Below, piece after piece: positions 34,398-44,540 of a DNA stretch of 64,000 nt. The notes beneath the pieces were generated by a model. It was not told the origin of the DNA, did no database searches, and worked only from the letters and a program-made list of their open reading frames with translations. Source of the stretch: CBCXVS01 sp965178525 (GTDB lineage: Bacteria > Tectomicrobia > Entotheonellia > Entotheonellales > Entotheonellaceae); the NCBI GenBank assembly GCA_965178525.1, contig CBCXVS010000003.1, positions 1 to 64,000 on the forward strand, in the 5' to 3' direction. Every line of letters begins with the position of its first letter. Positions within the stretch are counted from its first letter, which is position 1. The position numbers and the translations under genes are program-made.

Positions 34398-35300
34398 ATG
34401 CGGCAAGCCGCTACCATTGACAGTGGCAGCACGGTCACACGGAAAGCGACGGCGGGAAAGAGTCTGCAGGCGCTAGCTTGGCGTCAATTGCTGCGCAAAA
34501 AAACGGCTGTCGCCGGTCTCATCATCATCGCGGCACTCGTCCTGACCGCTGTGCTGGCGAATCTCCTTGCCCCCTACGGTCCGACGGAGATGTTCAGCGA
34601 GGAGACCATGTCGCCTCCGACGGCAAGGCATTGGATGGGTACCGATCTCCTGGGGCGCGACGTCTTCAGTCGAGTCATCCATGGCAGCCGCGTGTCGCTG
34701 TACGTCGGTGTCCTCTCTCCCATTCTGGCCCTGATCCTTGGCATTCCTCTGGGCATTATGGCCGGGTTTTACGGGGGCGCCTTGGATAATGTCATCATGC
34801 GTATCATGGATGTCCTGTTGGCCTTTCCGATTTTCCTCCTCGCGATCGTCATCATGATCATCCTGGAGCCGAGTACGTCGAACGTCGTGCTTGCCCTCGG
34901 TATTGTGCGCGTTCCCATCTATGCCCGCATTGTGCGAGGCAGTGTCTTGTCCGTGAAGGTCAACGACTACATCGAAGCCGCTAAAGCCCTGGCGGTGCGC
35001 GACCCGCGGTTGCTGCTGCGGCATATCCTGCCCAACTGTACCGCGCCACTCATTGTGACCTCGACCTTAAACGTCAGCACGTCGATCATCGTGGAAGCCT
35101 CTCTCAGCTTTCTGGGCCTGGGGACGCAGCCTCCAACCCCGAGCTGGGGCTGGGATCTGAAGGCGAATCTGATTCTGTTGGAGGTCAATCCCTGGATTAC
35201 CATCTTCCCTGGGGTGGCGATTTTTGTCTCGGTGCTTGCCTTCAATCTGTTCGGTGATGGGCTGCGCGATGCGCTCGACCCGCGACTGAAAGAAGGCTAG
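34398..35300 (+). CDS. Peptide/nickel-type ABC transporter permease, DppC-like
   Basis: A 300-residue permease pairing with the DppB-like protein. Start ATG 34398 follows GAAGGAGAGAAGC. The N-terminal LAWRQLLRKKTAVAGLIIIAAL, HWMGTDLLGRDVFSRVIHGSRVSLYVG, the EAA loop YIEAAKALAVRDPRLLLRHILPN and EASLSFLGLGTQPPTPSWG are standard DppC/OppC features. There is a signal-anchor helix plus about five further helices. Translation is probably coupled to the gene before (16-base gap). Confidence 0.9.
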   Translation: MRQAATIDSGSTVTRKATAGKSLQALAWRQLLRKKTAVAGLIIIAALVLTAVLANLLAPYGPTEMFSEETMSPPTARHWMGTDLLGRDVFSRVIHGSRVSLYVGVLSPILALILGIPLGIMAGFYGGALDNVIMRIMDVLLAFPIFLLAIVIMIILEPSTSNVVLALGIVRVPIYARIVRGSVLSVKVNDYIEAAKALAVRDPRLLLRHILPNCTAPLIVTSTLNVSTSIIVEASLSFLGLGTQPPTPSWGWDLKANLILLEVNPWITIFPGVAIFVSVLAFNLFGDGLRDALDPRLKEG

Positions 35301-35323
35301 CGCATGATGAAAGGAGGAGTAGG

Positions 35324-36894
35324 ATGAAAGTACAGGTTAGGCGAGCGTTCAGTCTTAAAGTGCATGTTGTCCTCGTGCTCAGTCTCGTCGTGACGCTGCT
35401 GCTGTGGGCCGGCACCAGTATGGGTGAGGAGCCCAAACGGGGGGCACCCTGCGGGTGAGTTTCAATACGGATGCGCGCCACTTCGATATGCATGGGCCGG
35501 TGGGAGGATATGAAGCGTTCTGGGTGTCGAACAACGTCTTCAATGCCCTGGTGACGCTAGGGCCGCTGCCCGATTTGGAGATCGTTCCCGATTTGGCCGA
35601 ATCCTGGGATATTCTGGACGAGGGCAAAACGTATGTGTTCCACTTGCGCCAGGGCGTGACCTTTCACGACGGTGCCGACTTCGATGCCAAGGCCGTGAAG
35701 TGGAACTTCGACCGCATGCTCGATCCCAAAAACAAGTACTGGCAGCGACCGTTTTACGAACAGGTGGACACGATCGAGGTCGTGGATCAATATACCGTGC
35801 GATTCAACATGAAGGAGACGTCCGGCGCCTTGATCCCGGCCATGACGGGTTTTGGGGCCTATATGGTCTCCCCCACCGCGTTCAAGAAGTATGGCAAGGA
35901 GTGGACCCGGCATCCCGTTGGGACTGGCCCCTTCATCTTTAAGGAGTGGGTACCGAATCAACGCATGGTCTTAGAGCGCAATCCTAACTATTACAAAAAG
36001 GGCCTGCCCTATCTCGACAAAGTTGAGATTCGCATTATGCGCGATCCCCTGGCCCGGGCCACGGCCCTACGCACTGGCGCTATCCATCTGATCAATAAGG
36101 TGCCTGTGCAGCATGCGGGGCTGCTCGAGAAAGCCGAGGGTATTCATGTGGCAACGGGACCGGCGTTGGGGCCAGCTGCGATCTTGCTGAACCTCCGCAA
36201 ACCCCCGTTTAATGACCTGCGGGTGCGCCGCGCCGTGGCGGGCTATGGCATCGATCGCCAGAAGATCGCCAAAACCGCTTATCTCGGTCGTACCACAGGG
36301 TTGGTGAGTCTGGTGGCGCATGGTGTACCGGATCACAAAGATCTGACCGAGATGTATCCCTATGACCCCGAACGGGCCAAGGCCCTCCTCAAAGAGGCGG
36401 GGTATGATGCGAACAACCCATTGAAATACACCATTTTCGCCAACACGGAAGACCCCACCTTCTCCGACATCGCGACGCTCCTGAAAAGTATGATGGAGAC
36501 GATTGGGGTGAAGGCGAAAATCCAGATTATGGATAAAAGCACGTTTATTGACCTCGTCACCAAGAAGCACGAGTTCGAACTGGGCATCGAGGATTTCGCC
36601 GCCTTGACGGACATCAACATGCGCTCCTGGAACCTCATGAGTACCAGTGCCTCGAATTATAACGGCATCAAGGACGAGAAAGTCGACGCGTTGGTCTACA
36701 AGTGGCGCCGTACCGTCGATCCGGAAGCCCGCAAGGCCGTCAGCCATGAGCTGCGGACTCTTCTGGCGGATCAGGTCTACTGGGCGAGCCTGAGCGGCGC
36801 CCCTTTCCACCAGGCGCATCGCGATCAGGTGAAGGGTTATCGTTTCTACGAGCAACTCCGCCTGGCGTTGGAGGAGGTCTGGCTGGATCAATAA
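35324..36894 (+). pseudogene. Peptide ABC transporter substrate-binding protein, frameshift in a G run
   Basis: ATG 35324 (GGAGGAGTAGG upstream) encodes a Sec signal peptide, VHVVLVLSLVVTLLLWAGTS, and the mature start EEPKRG. At 35439-35444 a run of six G gives GAPCG-stop, whereas seven G would give GGTLRVSFNTDARHFDMHGP, the usual start of a family-5 binding protein. The remaining frame is a full SBP_bac_5 domain (LAESWDILDEGKTYVFHLRQ; HPVGTGPFIFKEW; YDPERAKALLKEAGYD). It would capture di/oligopeptides or nickel for the permeases just upstream. The defect is in a homopolymer, so sequencing error is a real possibility. Confidence 0.85.
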
Positions 36895-37086
36895 CTGTAA
36901 AATACCCTTATCAGACCTCGTCGCCGGGCCACCGGCCAACCGCGCACGTGCCGAAAGCCTGGCGCGCCGGCCGGTGGCATAAAACGTTTGACAACGTTGG
37001 AAGGTAGCGTTACGCTCCCTGCCATTGGCGACATATGCTTTGCGTCACCGACGCACTTGCAACCGGCAAGGGAGGAGGAAGGAAAC

Positions 37087-38934
37087 ATGCCCGAGTACGA
37101 TATGATCATACGGAATGGCACGATTGTGGATGGAACGGGTGGGATGCCCGGCTACCAAGCGGATGTGGCCATCAAGCATGGCAAGATCGCCATGATCAGT
37201 GGCCGGATCAAGGCGTCCGCTCAGGAGGAGCTGGACGCCACGGGATGCATCGTGGCGCCTGGCGCCATTGATCTGCATACCCATTACGATCTCCAGTTGA
37301 ACTGGGAGCCCTACGCGACGATGTCGGGTTGGCACGGGGTCACCTCGGTGACCATCGGGCAGTGCGGCTTCGGCTTCGCACCCTGCAAACCCGAAGATCG
37401 AGATGCCGCCATGCGCCTCTTGACCCGCATTGAGGCGATTCCCCTGCGGACCATGGAACTGGGACTGCGCTGGGACTGGGAAACGTTTCCGCAGTGGCTG
37501 GACAGCTTGGATCGCCACCCCCTGGGGGTCAACGTCGGCGCCTTGGTGCCCTTTAACCCCCTGCGGCTTTACGTCGTGGGCATCGAGGACGCGCGCACAC
37601 GGGTGCAGGCGACGGAGAAGGAAATCCACCAGATGCAGACCCTGGTCCGTGAGGCCATGCAGGCGGGCGCCTTTGGCTGGTCGGCGATGAAGACCCTGGC
37701 CAACCGTCCCGATGATGGGCGCTTTATCCCCAGCCAGGTGGCCTCGAACGAGGAGTTTCTGGCCTTGGCACAGGTGATGTCGGAGTTTGGCGTCGGCCAC
37801 ATCGGCTGGACGCGAGGTCCTGCCGAGCGGCCCCTGCCGCCCGGTGAGCCCGACCTGATTGGCGGCGGCGACCCGGCAGCCGCGGCGGCAGCAGTGACGG
37901 GGGCCTCGGCGCTACTGATGGAAGCCGTCGAGGGGGATGCGCCGGGCCGCGGTCGCGAGGATTTCCTGATCGAGATGTGCCTGGCTAGCGGCCGGCCTCT
38001 GCAGTGGGGAGCCGTGAGCTATAACGAGCACGCGCCGACGCGCTACAAGGAACAACTCGCCTTCCTGGAGCGGGCGCGTCGGGAAGGGGCGCCCATGTAT
38101 GCCCAGACGTCGTCCTTCGCCAACTCGCCCGTCTTCGAGCTGGCGGAGTATAACGGGTTCGATTCGATGCCGAACTGGATCGATCCGTTCGTTGGCACTC
38201 CCGAAGAGCGCATCGCCAAACTGAACACGCCTGGGGTGCGGGATCGGATGCGGCAGGATGTGGGCGCCTATGCCGGTGGCGGGGGTGGCGCCGACGCGAC
38301 CTCGGACTGGAGCAAGATCCGAGTCGTCGAGGTCCGGGAGTCGAGGAATTTCGAGTACGAGGGGAAAACCGTCGCCGAGCTGGCGGACATGACGGGGAAG
38401 CACCCCATGGACGCCATGCTGGACTTGGCCATTGACGAGGGCCTGCGCACGGAATTCACCTTTACCCCGGCAGCGGGGACGGACGCCGAGGCGGTGGGGG
38501 AGATCCTGAATCACCCCTACACGCATCCCTGTGTCTCCGACGGTGGCGCTCACACGCGCTACCAGACCCTGGGCACTTGGCCCGTGCACTTCTTGGCGGG
38601 GCGGGTCCGAGATCAACAGGTCATGAGCCTGGAGAAGGCTCACTACAAGATGAGCGGCCTGCCGGCCTGGATCGCGGGCTTCACCGACCGGGGTATCTTG
38701 AAGGAAGGGTACGCGGCGGACATCATCGTCTACGATCAGGAGAAGCTGGGCTTTATGTATGACCAGCCCGTGTATGACACGGACTTCCCCGGAGGCGAGC
38801 GCCGCATCGTGCAGAAGGCCAAAGGGATACGCTACACTATCGTTAATGGGGTGGTGACCTTCTTAGAAGACACCATCTGTACGGGCGCCACACCCGGTAA
38901 GCTGCTGCGCAGTTACGACATGGTCGCCCGCTAA
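37087..38934 (+). CDS. N-acyl-D-amino-acid deacylase, second copy
   Basis: A 615-residue D-aminoacylase-family enzyme with start ATG 37087 (GGGAGGAGGAAGGAAAC upstream). It has DMIIRNGTIVDGTGG, the zinc motif IDLHTHYDLQLNWEP, IGQCGFGFAP with the metal cysteine, CVSDGGAHTRYQTL and GFTDRGILKEGYAADIIVYD. A Gly/Ala-rich segment (GGGDPAAAAAAVTGASALL near residue 260) and YAGGGGGADATSDWS make it longer than the gene at 30299. It lies 192 bases after the peptide-binding protein gene, likely in the same transcription unit, and a perfect hairpin ends it. Confidence 0.9.
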   Translation: MPEYDMIIRNGTIVDGTGGMPGYQADVAIKHGKIAMISGRIKASAQEELDATGCIVAPGAIDLHTHYDLQLNWEPYATMSGWHGVTSVTIGQCGFGFAPCKPEDRDAAMRLLTRIEAIPLRTMELGLRWDWETFPQWLDSLDRHPLGVNVGALVPFNPLRLYVVGIEDARTRVQATEKEIHQMQTLVREAMQAGAFGWSAMKTLANRPDDGRFIPSQVASNEEFLALAQVMSEFGVGHIGWTRGPAERPLPPGEPDLIGGGDPAAAAAAVTGASALLMEAVEGDAPGRGREDFLIEMCLASGRPLQWGAVSYNEHAPTRYKEQLAFLERARREGAPMYAQTSSFANSPVFELAEYNGFDSMPNWIDPFVGTPEERIAKLNTPGVRDRMRQDVGAYAGGGGGADATSDWSKIRVVEVRESRNFEYEGKTVAELADMTGKHPMDAMLDLAIDEGLRTEFTFTPAAGTDAEAVGEILNHPYTHPCVSDGGAHTRYQTLGTWPVHFLAGRVRDQQVMSLEKAHYKMSGLPAWIAGFTDRGILKEGYAADIIVYDQEKLGFMYDQPVYDTDFPGGERRIVQKAKGIRYTIVNGVVTFLEDTICTGATPGKLLRSYDMVAR

Positions 38935-38955
38935 CCCTCGGTTGCATAAGCACAG

Positions 38956-38986
38956 ACGGAGAGCCCCGACGTTTGGGGCTCTCCGT
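38956..38986 (+). terminator. 12-bp perfect hairpin terminator-like structure
   Basis: ACGGAGAGCCCC (38956-38967) and GGGGCTCTCCGT (38975-38986) enclose GACGTTT, 22 bases after the D-aminoacylase stop. Only a weak CGTT follows, so intrinsic termination is probable but not textbook. It also separates this gene from the beta-propeller gene 24 bases on. Confidence 0.65.
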
Positions 38987-39010
38987 CGTTGAAGCAGAGG
39001 AGCAGAGGTG

Positions 39011-39988
39011 ATGAGCACCGACTTTACTATCTGTGTCGGCACGATCGGCTCAGGGCTCTGGCACAGTCCTGATGGCGGCGGGACCTGGACTCGGGTCAGG
39101 CCCAGTCGCTACCCGGAGAACGATGTCAGGACCCTGGCGTTGCACCCGCAGGAACCCCATATCGTATACGCTGGCACCGACTCCGGGGTGTATCGGAGCG
39201 AGGATCGCGGGGCGAGCTGGACCCGGCTGGACTCGCCCATGAACACCATGCAGACTTGGGCTCTGACCATTGATCCGGTCGAGCCCGACACCCTCTTTGC
39301 CGGGACGAAACCCTCCGCGGTGTTTCGCTCCCAGGATGGAGGGCAGCAGTGGGAACCATTGTCTATGGAGCTGGCTGAAGAATGCCCGGCGGTAGTCATT
39401 CCTCGCGTCACCGCGTTGGCCGTCGACCCGCAGGACCACCAGACCATCTGGGCCGGTGTGGAGGTGGATGGCGTACGCCGCAGCCGGGATGGAGGTACGA
39501 CCTGGACGACCATCGCGGACAGCGGGCTAGACGACCCCGACATCCATGGGATCGCGGTCAGTGTCGGGCCGCCCAAGGCGGTTCTCGTCACCACGCCGCG
39601 GGAAGTCTTCACCAGCGTTGACGCGGGTGAGAGCTGGCAACGCCTGCAGGTGATGCAGCAGTTTCCGCACTCCTACACCCGCGCCATTGCGGTGAAGGCG
39701 GATAACCCACAAGTCATCTTTGTCGGTCATGGCCGGACGGCCTCGCCCACCACTGGGTCCGTGCAACGCTCCCAGGATGGTGGGAAAACCTGGGAAACCT
39801 TGCCCCTGCCCATCGAGCCCAATAGCTACATCATTTGTATTGCCACCCACCCGTCAGACCCGGAGCGGGTGCTGGCCAGCAGCCTATACGGCCAGGTGTT
39901 CTGCAGCGACGATGGCGGCGACTCGTGGCAGAAGATCCGGCAAGAGTTCAGTGAGGTGCGATCGCTGCTGTGGGCGCCCAACGGGTAA
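39011..39988 (+). CDS. Asp-box (BNR) beta-propeller protein, sialidase/photosystem-stability-factor-like
   Basis: A 325-residue protein made of seven Asp-box blades: SPDGGGTWTR, SEDRGASWTR, SQDGGQQWEP, SRDGGTTWTT, SVDAGESWQR, SQDGGKTWET and SDDGGDSWQK, each one turn of a seven-bladed propeller. There is no signal peptide, so it should be cytoplasmic, unlike most sialidases and VPS10-type relatives. No catalytic Arg triad of sialidases is evident; a binding or assembly role is likelier. Start ATG 39011 follows GAGGAGCAGAGG; GTG 39008 is an alternative. It stands alone after a terminator. Confidence 0.8.
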   Translation: MSTDFTICVGTIGSGLWHSPDGGGTWTRVRPSRYPENDVRTLALHPQEPHIVYAGTDSGVYRSEDRGASWTRLDSPMNTMQTWALTIDPVEPDTLFAGTKPSAVFRSQDGGQQWEPLSMELAEECPAVVIPRVTALAVDPQDHQTIWAGVEVDGVRRSRDGGTTWTTIADSGLDDPDIHGIAVSVGPPKAVLVTTPREVFTSVDAGESWQRLQVMQQFPHSYTRAIAVKADNPQVIFVGHGRTASPTTGSVQRSQDGGKTWETLPLPIEPNSYIICIATHPSDPERVLASSLYGQVFCSDDGGDSWQKIRQEFSEVRSLLWAPNG

Positions 39989-40309
39989 CGCGGCCCAGAA
40001 GGGCGGCAGGTGGGAGCGGGAGGAAGGCAGCCAGGTGGCGTTCTCACGACCGCAGCTGCCGAGGTGAACGGGACGACGTACACGGGTGGCTTCATGAAGG
40101 AACCATTGATGCTTTTTTGCTCCGCTCTGAACGCCCGTTGCCCGAGCTGAAAAGGATAGCCACCCCTGACGCCTCAGGGAAACAGCGACGGGTCGTGACA
40201 CCTCGTGCAGTATCAAGTTTTATTTGAGGCATGTCTCTTCCACGCCCCCCTTTGGCAAAGGGGGGAACCGGATGGGAACGCTATCCATCAGTTAAAACTT
40301 GACGCAGTA
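39989..40309. other. Intergenic between convergent genes
   Basis: No supported gene; short frames here lack ribosome sites. Near its end is the hairpin at 40245-40265. Confidence 0.4.
40245..40265. terminator. Short GC-rich hairpin between convergent genes
   Basis: CCCCCCTTT, GGC, AAAGGGGGG: a 9-bp perfect stem with a 3-base loop. It lies between the converging propeller and amidohydrolase genes, so it could end transcription from either side. Such C/G hairpins are also common as dispersed repeats. Confidence 0.5.
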
Positions 40310-41434
40310 CTAGTCCAGGTCGAAGTTATAGAGCTTGGCGGCGTTGCCACCGGCGATCTTGGCCTTCTCCTCCTCCGTGCATTCCCCTAGAATCTCTTCC
40401 AGAATGTGCCGGGTGCGAGGGAAAGTCGATTCTTGATGCGGATAATCCGAACCCCACAGGAGATTGTCCACCCCGATCATATCCCTCAGCTTAATGCCCA
40501 GGGCATCTTCCTGAAAGCCAAAGAAGACGTTGCGGTGGACATAATCGCTGGGAAGCATGTCATCCTGAAAGCGGTGCCAGGAGTCGCGACGTGCTCGTTG
40601 CGTGTAGGTATAGTCTAGGCGGTCCAGGAAGTGAGGAATCCAGGAGAGTTCCATTTCCACCGAGCCCACGCGCAGGTTCGGATGACGCTCGAAGACACCG
40701 CTGTAGACCATATCGCCCAGTGATGTCCGCACCCAGTGGTCCGCATTACAGAGGAAGGTGGGTTTCAAGGAATCAATCGTGGCAAATTCCTGCCCCGGTC
40801 CCGGACGATTGGTCGCGATATGCAGGCCAAGCGGCATCCGCAGGTCTTCCGACGCCGCCCAGAGCCGTTCGTATTCCGGCAAATCGTACGCCCGCCCCTC
40901 CGGCGGATGCACGGTAATCATGCCCCCGACCAACCCCATCTTGGCGCAGCGCTCGAGTTCCTTCACCCCCGCCTGCACATCATCGATGTTGAGCATGGCA
41001 ATGCCCTTGAGCTGCTTTGGGAACGGTTGACAGAACTCGGCCAGCCAATCATTGTAAATGCGGAAGATCTCCGTGAGCAGAGCGCTATCCGGCACGCTAT
41101 AGAGCAGCAGTCCGACGGTGGGATAGATCACGCTCGCGTCGACCCCATCGGCCTCCATATCTTTGACGTGCTCCTCGGGGATGTAACCGCCTTTCCGGAC
41201 ATTTTCGAACGTGTCCGTACGCGACAGCGCATCCGGGTCCTCGAATCGCCTGCCGGTCTGGGCCCCGGCGGCCACACCGATGACCTTGTGGCCGTCACAG
41301 TACCACCAGTCGCCATCGTCTTCATGCGCAATGAAGGGCAGTCGATCTTTAAACGTGTTGTCGGCTCGACTCGTCCACAGATCGAATGGCTCAAAGACAT
41401 GATTGTCGGACGATATGATCCTGTAGGTCGCCAT
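40310..41434 (-). CDS. Amidohydrolase-2 family protein, paralog of 18346-19467
   Basis: A 374-residue TIM-barrel amidohydrolase. ISSDNHVFEPFDLWTSR gives the first metal pair, MPLGLHIATNRPGPGQEF and LLWGSDYPHQESTFPRTR the later ligands. Long identical blocks are shared with the 18346 protein (GGYIPEEH, VIYPTVGLLLYSVPDSA in near-identical form, HFLDRLDYTYTQR, KIAGGNAA), so the two arose by duplication. GCAGGAGGATGAG precedes ATG 41434. The conserved promoter-leader repeat at 41487-41641 lies directly upstream and would drive it. Confidence 0.88.
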   Translation of the reverse strand: MATYRIISSDNHVFEPFDLWTSRADNTFKDRLPFIAHEDDGDWWYCDGHKVIGVAAGAQTGRRFEDPDALSRTDTFENVRKGGYIPEEHVKDMEADGVDASVIYPTVGLLLYSVPDSALLTEIFRIYNDWLAEFCQPFPKQLKGIAMLNIDDVQAGVKELERCAKMGLVGGMITVHPPEGRAYDLPEYERLWAASEDLRMPLGLHIATNRPGPGQEFATIDSLKPTFLCNADHWVRTSLGDMVYSGVFERHPNLRVGSVEMELSWIPHFLDRLDYTYTQRARRDSWHRFQDDMLPSDYVHRNVFFGFQEDALGIKLRDMIGVDNLLWGSDYPHQESTFPRTRHILEEILGECTEEEKAKIAGGNAAKLYNFDLD

Positions 41435-41486
41435 ATCTCATCCTCCTGCGTAGTTGGTTGCAGGTTTGTCCATCCGTCTTCTTTGA

Positions 41487-41641
41487 TCCCGTGACCCTGG
41501 CTGTTCCCCTGCCGCTCCCGAGCTGGAAGGTGACGCCGATCGCACGACGCGACGCGCCGACCCTTCAGAAGGTCCCTATACGCCTCATGGGAGGCCATGT
41601 CAATATCGAAATGTCGGGCTCAAAATCGTGGGTCTTACTGC
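41487..41641 (-). promoter_or_regulatory. Promoter-leader repeat, copy A
   Basis: About 150 bases shared, with scattered differences, with 47102-47250. On the minus strand both copies have TTGACA (41598-41603 here), 17 bases, TATAGG (41575-41580), then about 85 conserved transcribed bases before the gene. A small hairpin in the leader is conserved with compensating bases (GCT/AGC here, GTT/AAC in copy B). It drives the amidohydrolase gene at 40310-41434. Confidence 0.65.
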
Positions 41642-42373
41642 AAGCGCTTATGTCTCCAACCACGCCGTTTCCCAGTACGCGCACCGATCTTCTCCATCTG
41701 GCCTTTGCAGGCTCGCGCCGTGGATGGAGGCGCATCGTAGGCCCGGTCTCTTACATGGGCAGTTCTGCCCTCACCGTGGCTCTATCAAGGGCATGCCCTC
41801 CTGTCGGCGGACGCCGTTGACGATCTCCAGAATGCGGCTGCGAAAGGGCGGATACTCGATGTCGAACTCCTGGGTCCATTTCATTAGGTGTTGCATTGCT
41901 CCATTTGCGTAGTGTACTGTGTCCCGTGGCCTGATTTCCCCGTCCTGAATTCCCCCGTGCCTTCTATTATCTGGCGCTTGAGACGCCAGATGGGAAGCTC
42001 TCAAACTTCTAGGCATCTTAGGATCAAAATTAGTTTCCGCGGTTGTGAATTCGCCTCGTCGTCTGGATTTTATACCGTCAAAGCTGAGGGTCATTCGTTT
42101 CTCAATATGATCAATCACATTGACGATGTTGGATGTTTCGCACATGGGACGCCTACACAATCATAGGGCATCCTCAGCTTTTGGCATCCTGGCGAAGTCG
42201 TCTGACCACCATGTCGCCGTCCTTGCGGACCTATTTGCTGGCATTGACGCTGGGGCTGGCTCCGACACAGCCGCTGCACCCCATCATGTTGCGCTGCCAA
42301 CCAAGACGCGGCAACCCTGAATCGAAGGGCCTGATCTATAAAGAGATTAAGTGTCAAGTCGAAGATCATTCTC
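41642..42373. other. Intergenic, about 730 bases, mixed remnants
   Basis: A minus-strand frame at 41771-42160 ends with a protein-like tail, MQHLMKWTQEFDIEYPPFRS, then ILEIVNGVRRQEGMPLIEPR, but has no start site; the family is not recognised. From about 42320 the plus strand reads SIKRLSVKSKII directly into the cyclase gene, so the true 5' end of that gene lies here but lacks a start codon. Confidence 0.35.
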
Positions 42374-44491
42374 ATGCTCCTTGTCGCCAGCTTGGGCTCC
42401 ATCATGGTGATCAGCTTCCTGAGCTGGTCCATCAGCAAAAAGGCGCTCACCGAGGCGGCCTTTGATCAATTAACCAGTGTGCGTGCATCCAAAGCCAGCC
42501 AGATCGAAACGTACTTCAAGAACGTGCGCCACCAAATCCAGCTCTTCTCCGAAGACGACACCGTGATCCAAGCGATGGTGCGTTTGAACAAGGCTTACAA
42601 GAAACTTGACCAAGAGTTAGGGGAGTTGGCATGGGATGAGCCCCTGAAGTCCTACTACCAGCAACACTTTCTTCCGCGCTTGCGGGAAAATATCCAAGGC
42701 GACCCGCATTTCGAAGCCTATCGTCCGGCAGGTCAAGCAACTCGCCGCCTACAGTACTATTACATGGTTAAGAATGAACATCCTGAGGGTGAAAAACACC
42801 TCTTGAACAATGTCACCGACGGGAGTGAGTACAGCCGACACCATGCATGATACCATCCTTTCTTCCGCACCCTGCGCGACAATCTGGGCTTCTACGACGT
42901 CTTCCTGATCGATTTCGAGACGGGCAATATTGTCTATACCGTCAGTAAAGAGGTCGACTACGGGACCAGCCTCAAGAGCGGCCCCTACGCCGAGAGCAGC
43001 CTCGCGAAGGTCGTGGATGCGGTGCGCCGCGAATCCGACCAGGGCGCCATCCATATTGTTGATTTTCGTCCCTATCGCCCTTCCTACGGGGCGCCGGCGG
43101 CCTTTATTGCCAGCGCCATCCAAAACGGGCCACACATTATAGGCATTATCGCCTTTCAGCTTTCGATCGACGCCATTAACGAGGTGACAACCGGAAACCA
43201 GAACTGGAAGGCGGACGGACTCGGAGAGAGCGGGGAGACCTACCTCGTTGGCAACGATTTACGCATGCGCAGTTCATCGCGTTTTCTGCTCGAGGATCCT
43301 AAAAGTTATATCAAGGCCTTGCAAGCGGCCAATACGCCTCGAGAGATCGTCGAATCCATCCAGACCTTCCATTCCTCCGTGTTATTGCAAAAGGTCGATA
43401 CGTTGGCGGTCCGAGACGCCATCGCTGGAAAATCCGGCACGCGCCAAGTGAACGACTATCGCGGTATTCCCGTCCTCAGTTCCTTCACGCCCCTTCGTAT
43501 TGAAGGTCTCGACTGGGCCCTGCTCACGGAAATGGACATCAGCGAGGTCAATCAACCCATACGCGCCCTGCAAAGAACCTTATTGATGAGCACGGCCCTC
43601 CTCCTGCTTCTCGTGACGTTTGCGGCCATTGTTGCGTCATACAGCTTTACGCGCCCCCTGAATATGATCATTGCCGCCACCCGGAAAGTGAACGCCGGAG
43701 AGCAAGACGCCACCGTCGAGCTCGACGCTCGGGATGAGTTTGCCGAACTGGCTCAAAGCTTCAATGACATGTTCCGGAACCTGCGCCGCCAAGGCGAACT
43801 GATTGAAGAAAGAAACTGGCAAAACGAGCATTTGCTCTTGAACTTTCTGCCCGAGCCCATGGCGCGGCGGTTGAAAAGAGGTGACCGGCAGATCGTCGAT
43901 ATCATTCAGCATGTCTCGGTCCTGTTCGCTAACGTGTGGGCTTTGTGGAGCTTTCCGAACGAAAAGACGCAGTCGAAGCCCTAGACCTGTTAAACGAGTT
44001 AATCAGTTCCTTTGACACCGCCGCCAAGCGCCGTGGTGTGGAGCCCGATAAAGTCCTTGGCGCGCACTATCTGGCCGTCTGCGGGCTGACATCGCCGCGC
44101 CTGGACCATATTCACTGCACGCTCAACTTCGCGCTCGAAACGCTGCAGATCCTGGACCGGTTCAATATCAAATATCAGACAGATTTGAGCATGCAGATCG
44201 GTATGCATATCGGTGATGTGAAGGTGGGCATCGTAGGCGATGAAAAGTTCAAGTACGACTTGTGGGGGGAGCCGGTGAACGTGGCCATCGGCCTCTATTC
44301 GATGGCACGACCGCGGCCTCATTCTGGTTTCGCCCGCGGTCTACGAGCAGGCGCAGGACCTGTACCGGTTTGAACCCTACACGGCAGTCGAATCCGACAA
44401 CAAAGCCTCGATAGTAGGCTGGAGCTTGCAGGGCACGGCGTCGGCAGGCACGACCCGGCCGTTTGCCGCCGTACACGAAGAGGAGGCGTAG
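42374..44491 (+). pseudogene. Membrane sensor with HAMP and class III cyclase-like domain, multiply broken and catalytically degenerate
   Basis: The protein has a first membrane helix (LMLLVASLGSIMVISFLSW), a large periplasmic sensor region (ETYFKNVRHQIQLFSED; VFLIDFETGNIVYTVSKEVD), a second helix (LLMSTALLLLLVTFAAIVA), a HAMP segment (FTRPLNMIIAATRKVNAGEQ) and a class III cyclase homology domain (IQHVSVLFANV; IGMHIGDVKVGIVGDEKFKYDLWGEPVNVA). Defects are TGA in frame at 42848, a frameshift near 43932 and another near 44325. Both metal aspartates are missing: LFADIxGF reads LFANVVGF, and GDAYMAV reads GAHYLAV. It would not make cyclic nucleotides even if intact. The 5' end is also damaged. The cyclic-nucleotide channel gene follows after 49 bases. 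Confidence 0.8.
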
Positions 44492-44540
44492 CCCACATCG
44501 TCGCGCCCACCGCTCTAGACAACCCCAAAAGAGGACCGCC

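Noticed and set aside
40245..40265. C6T3/A3G6 hairpin as a CRISPR or REP unit
   Set aside because: Only one copy was seen in the window, so it is recorded only as a hairpin between convergent genes.
42848..42850. In-frame TGA in the cyclase gene as a possible selenocysteine codon
   Set aside because: No convincing SECIS hairpin follows, the position is not a redox site in the family, and the gene has other frameshifts.
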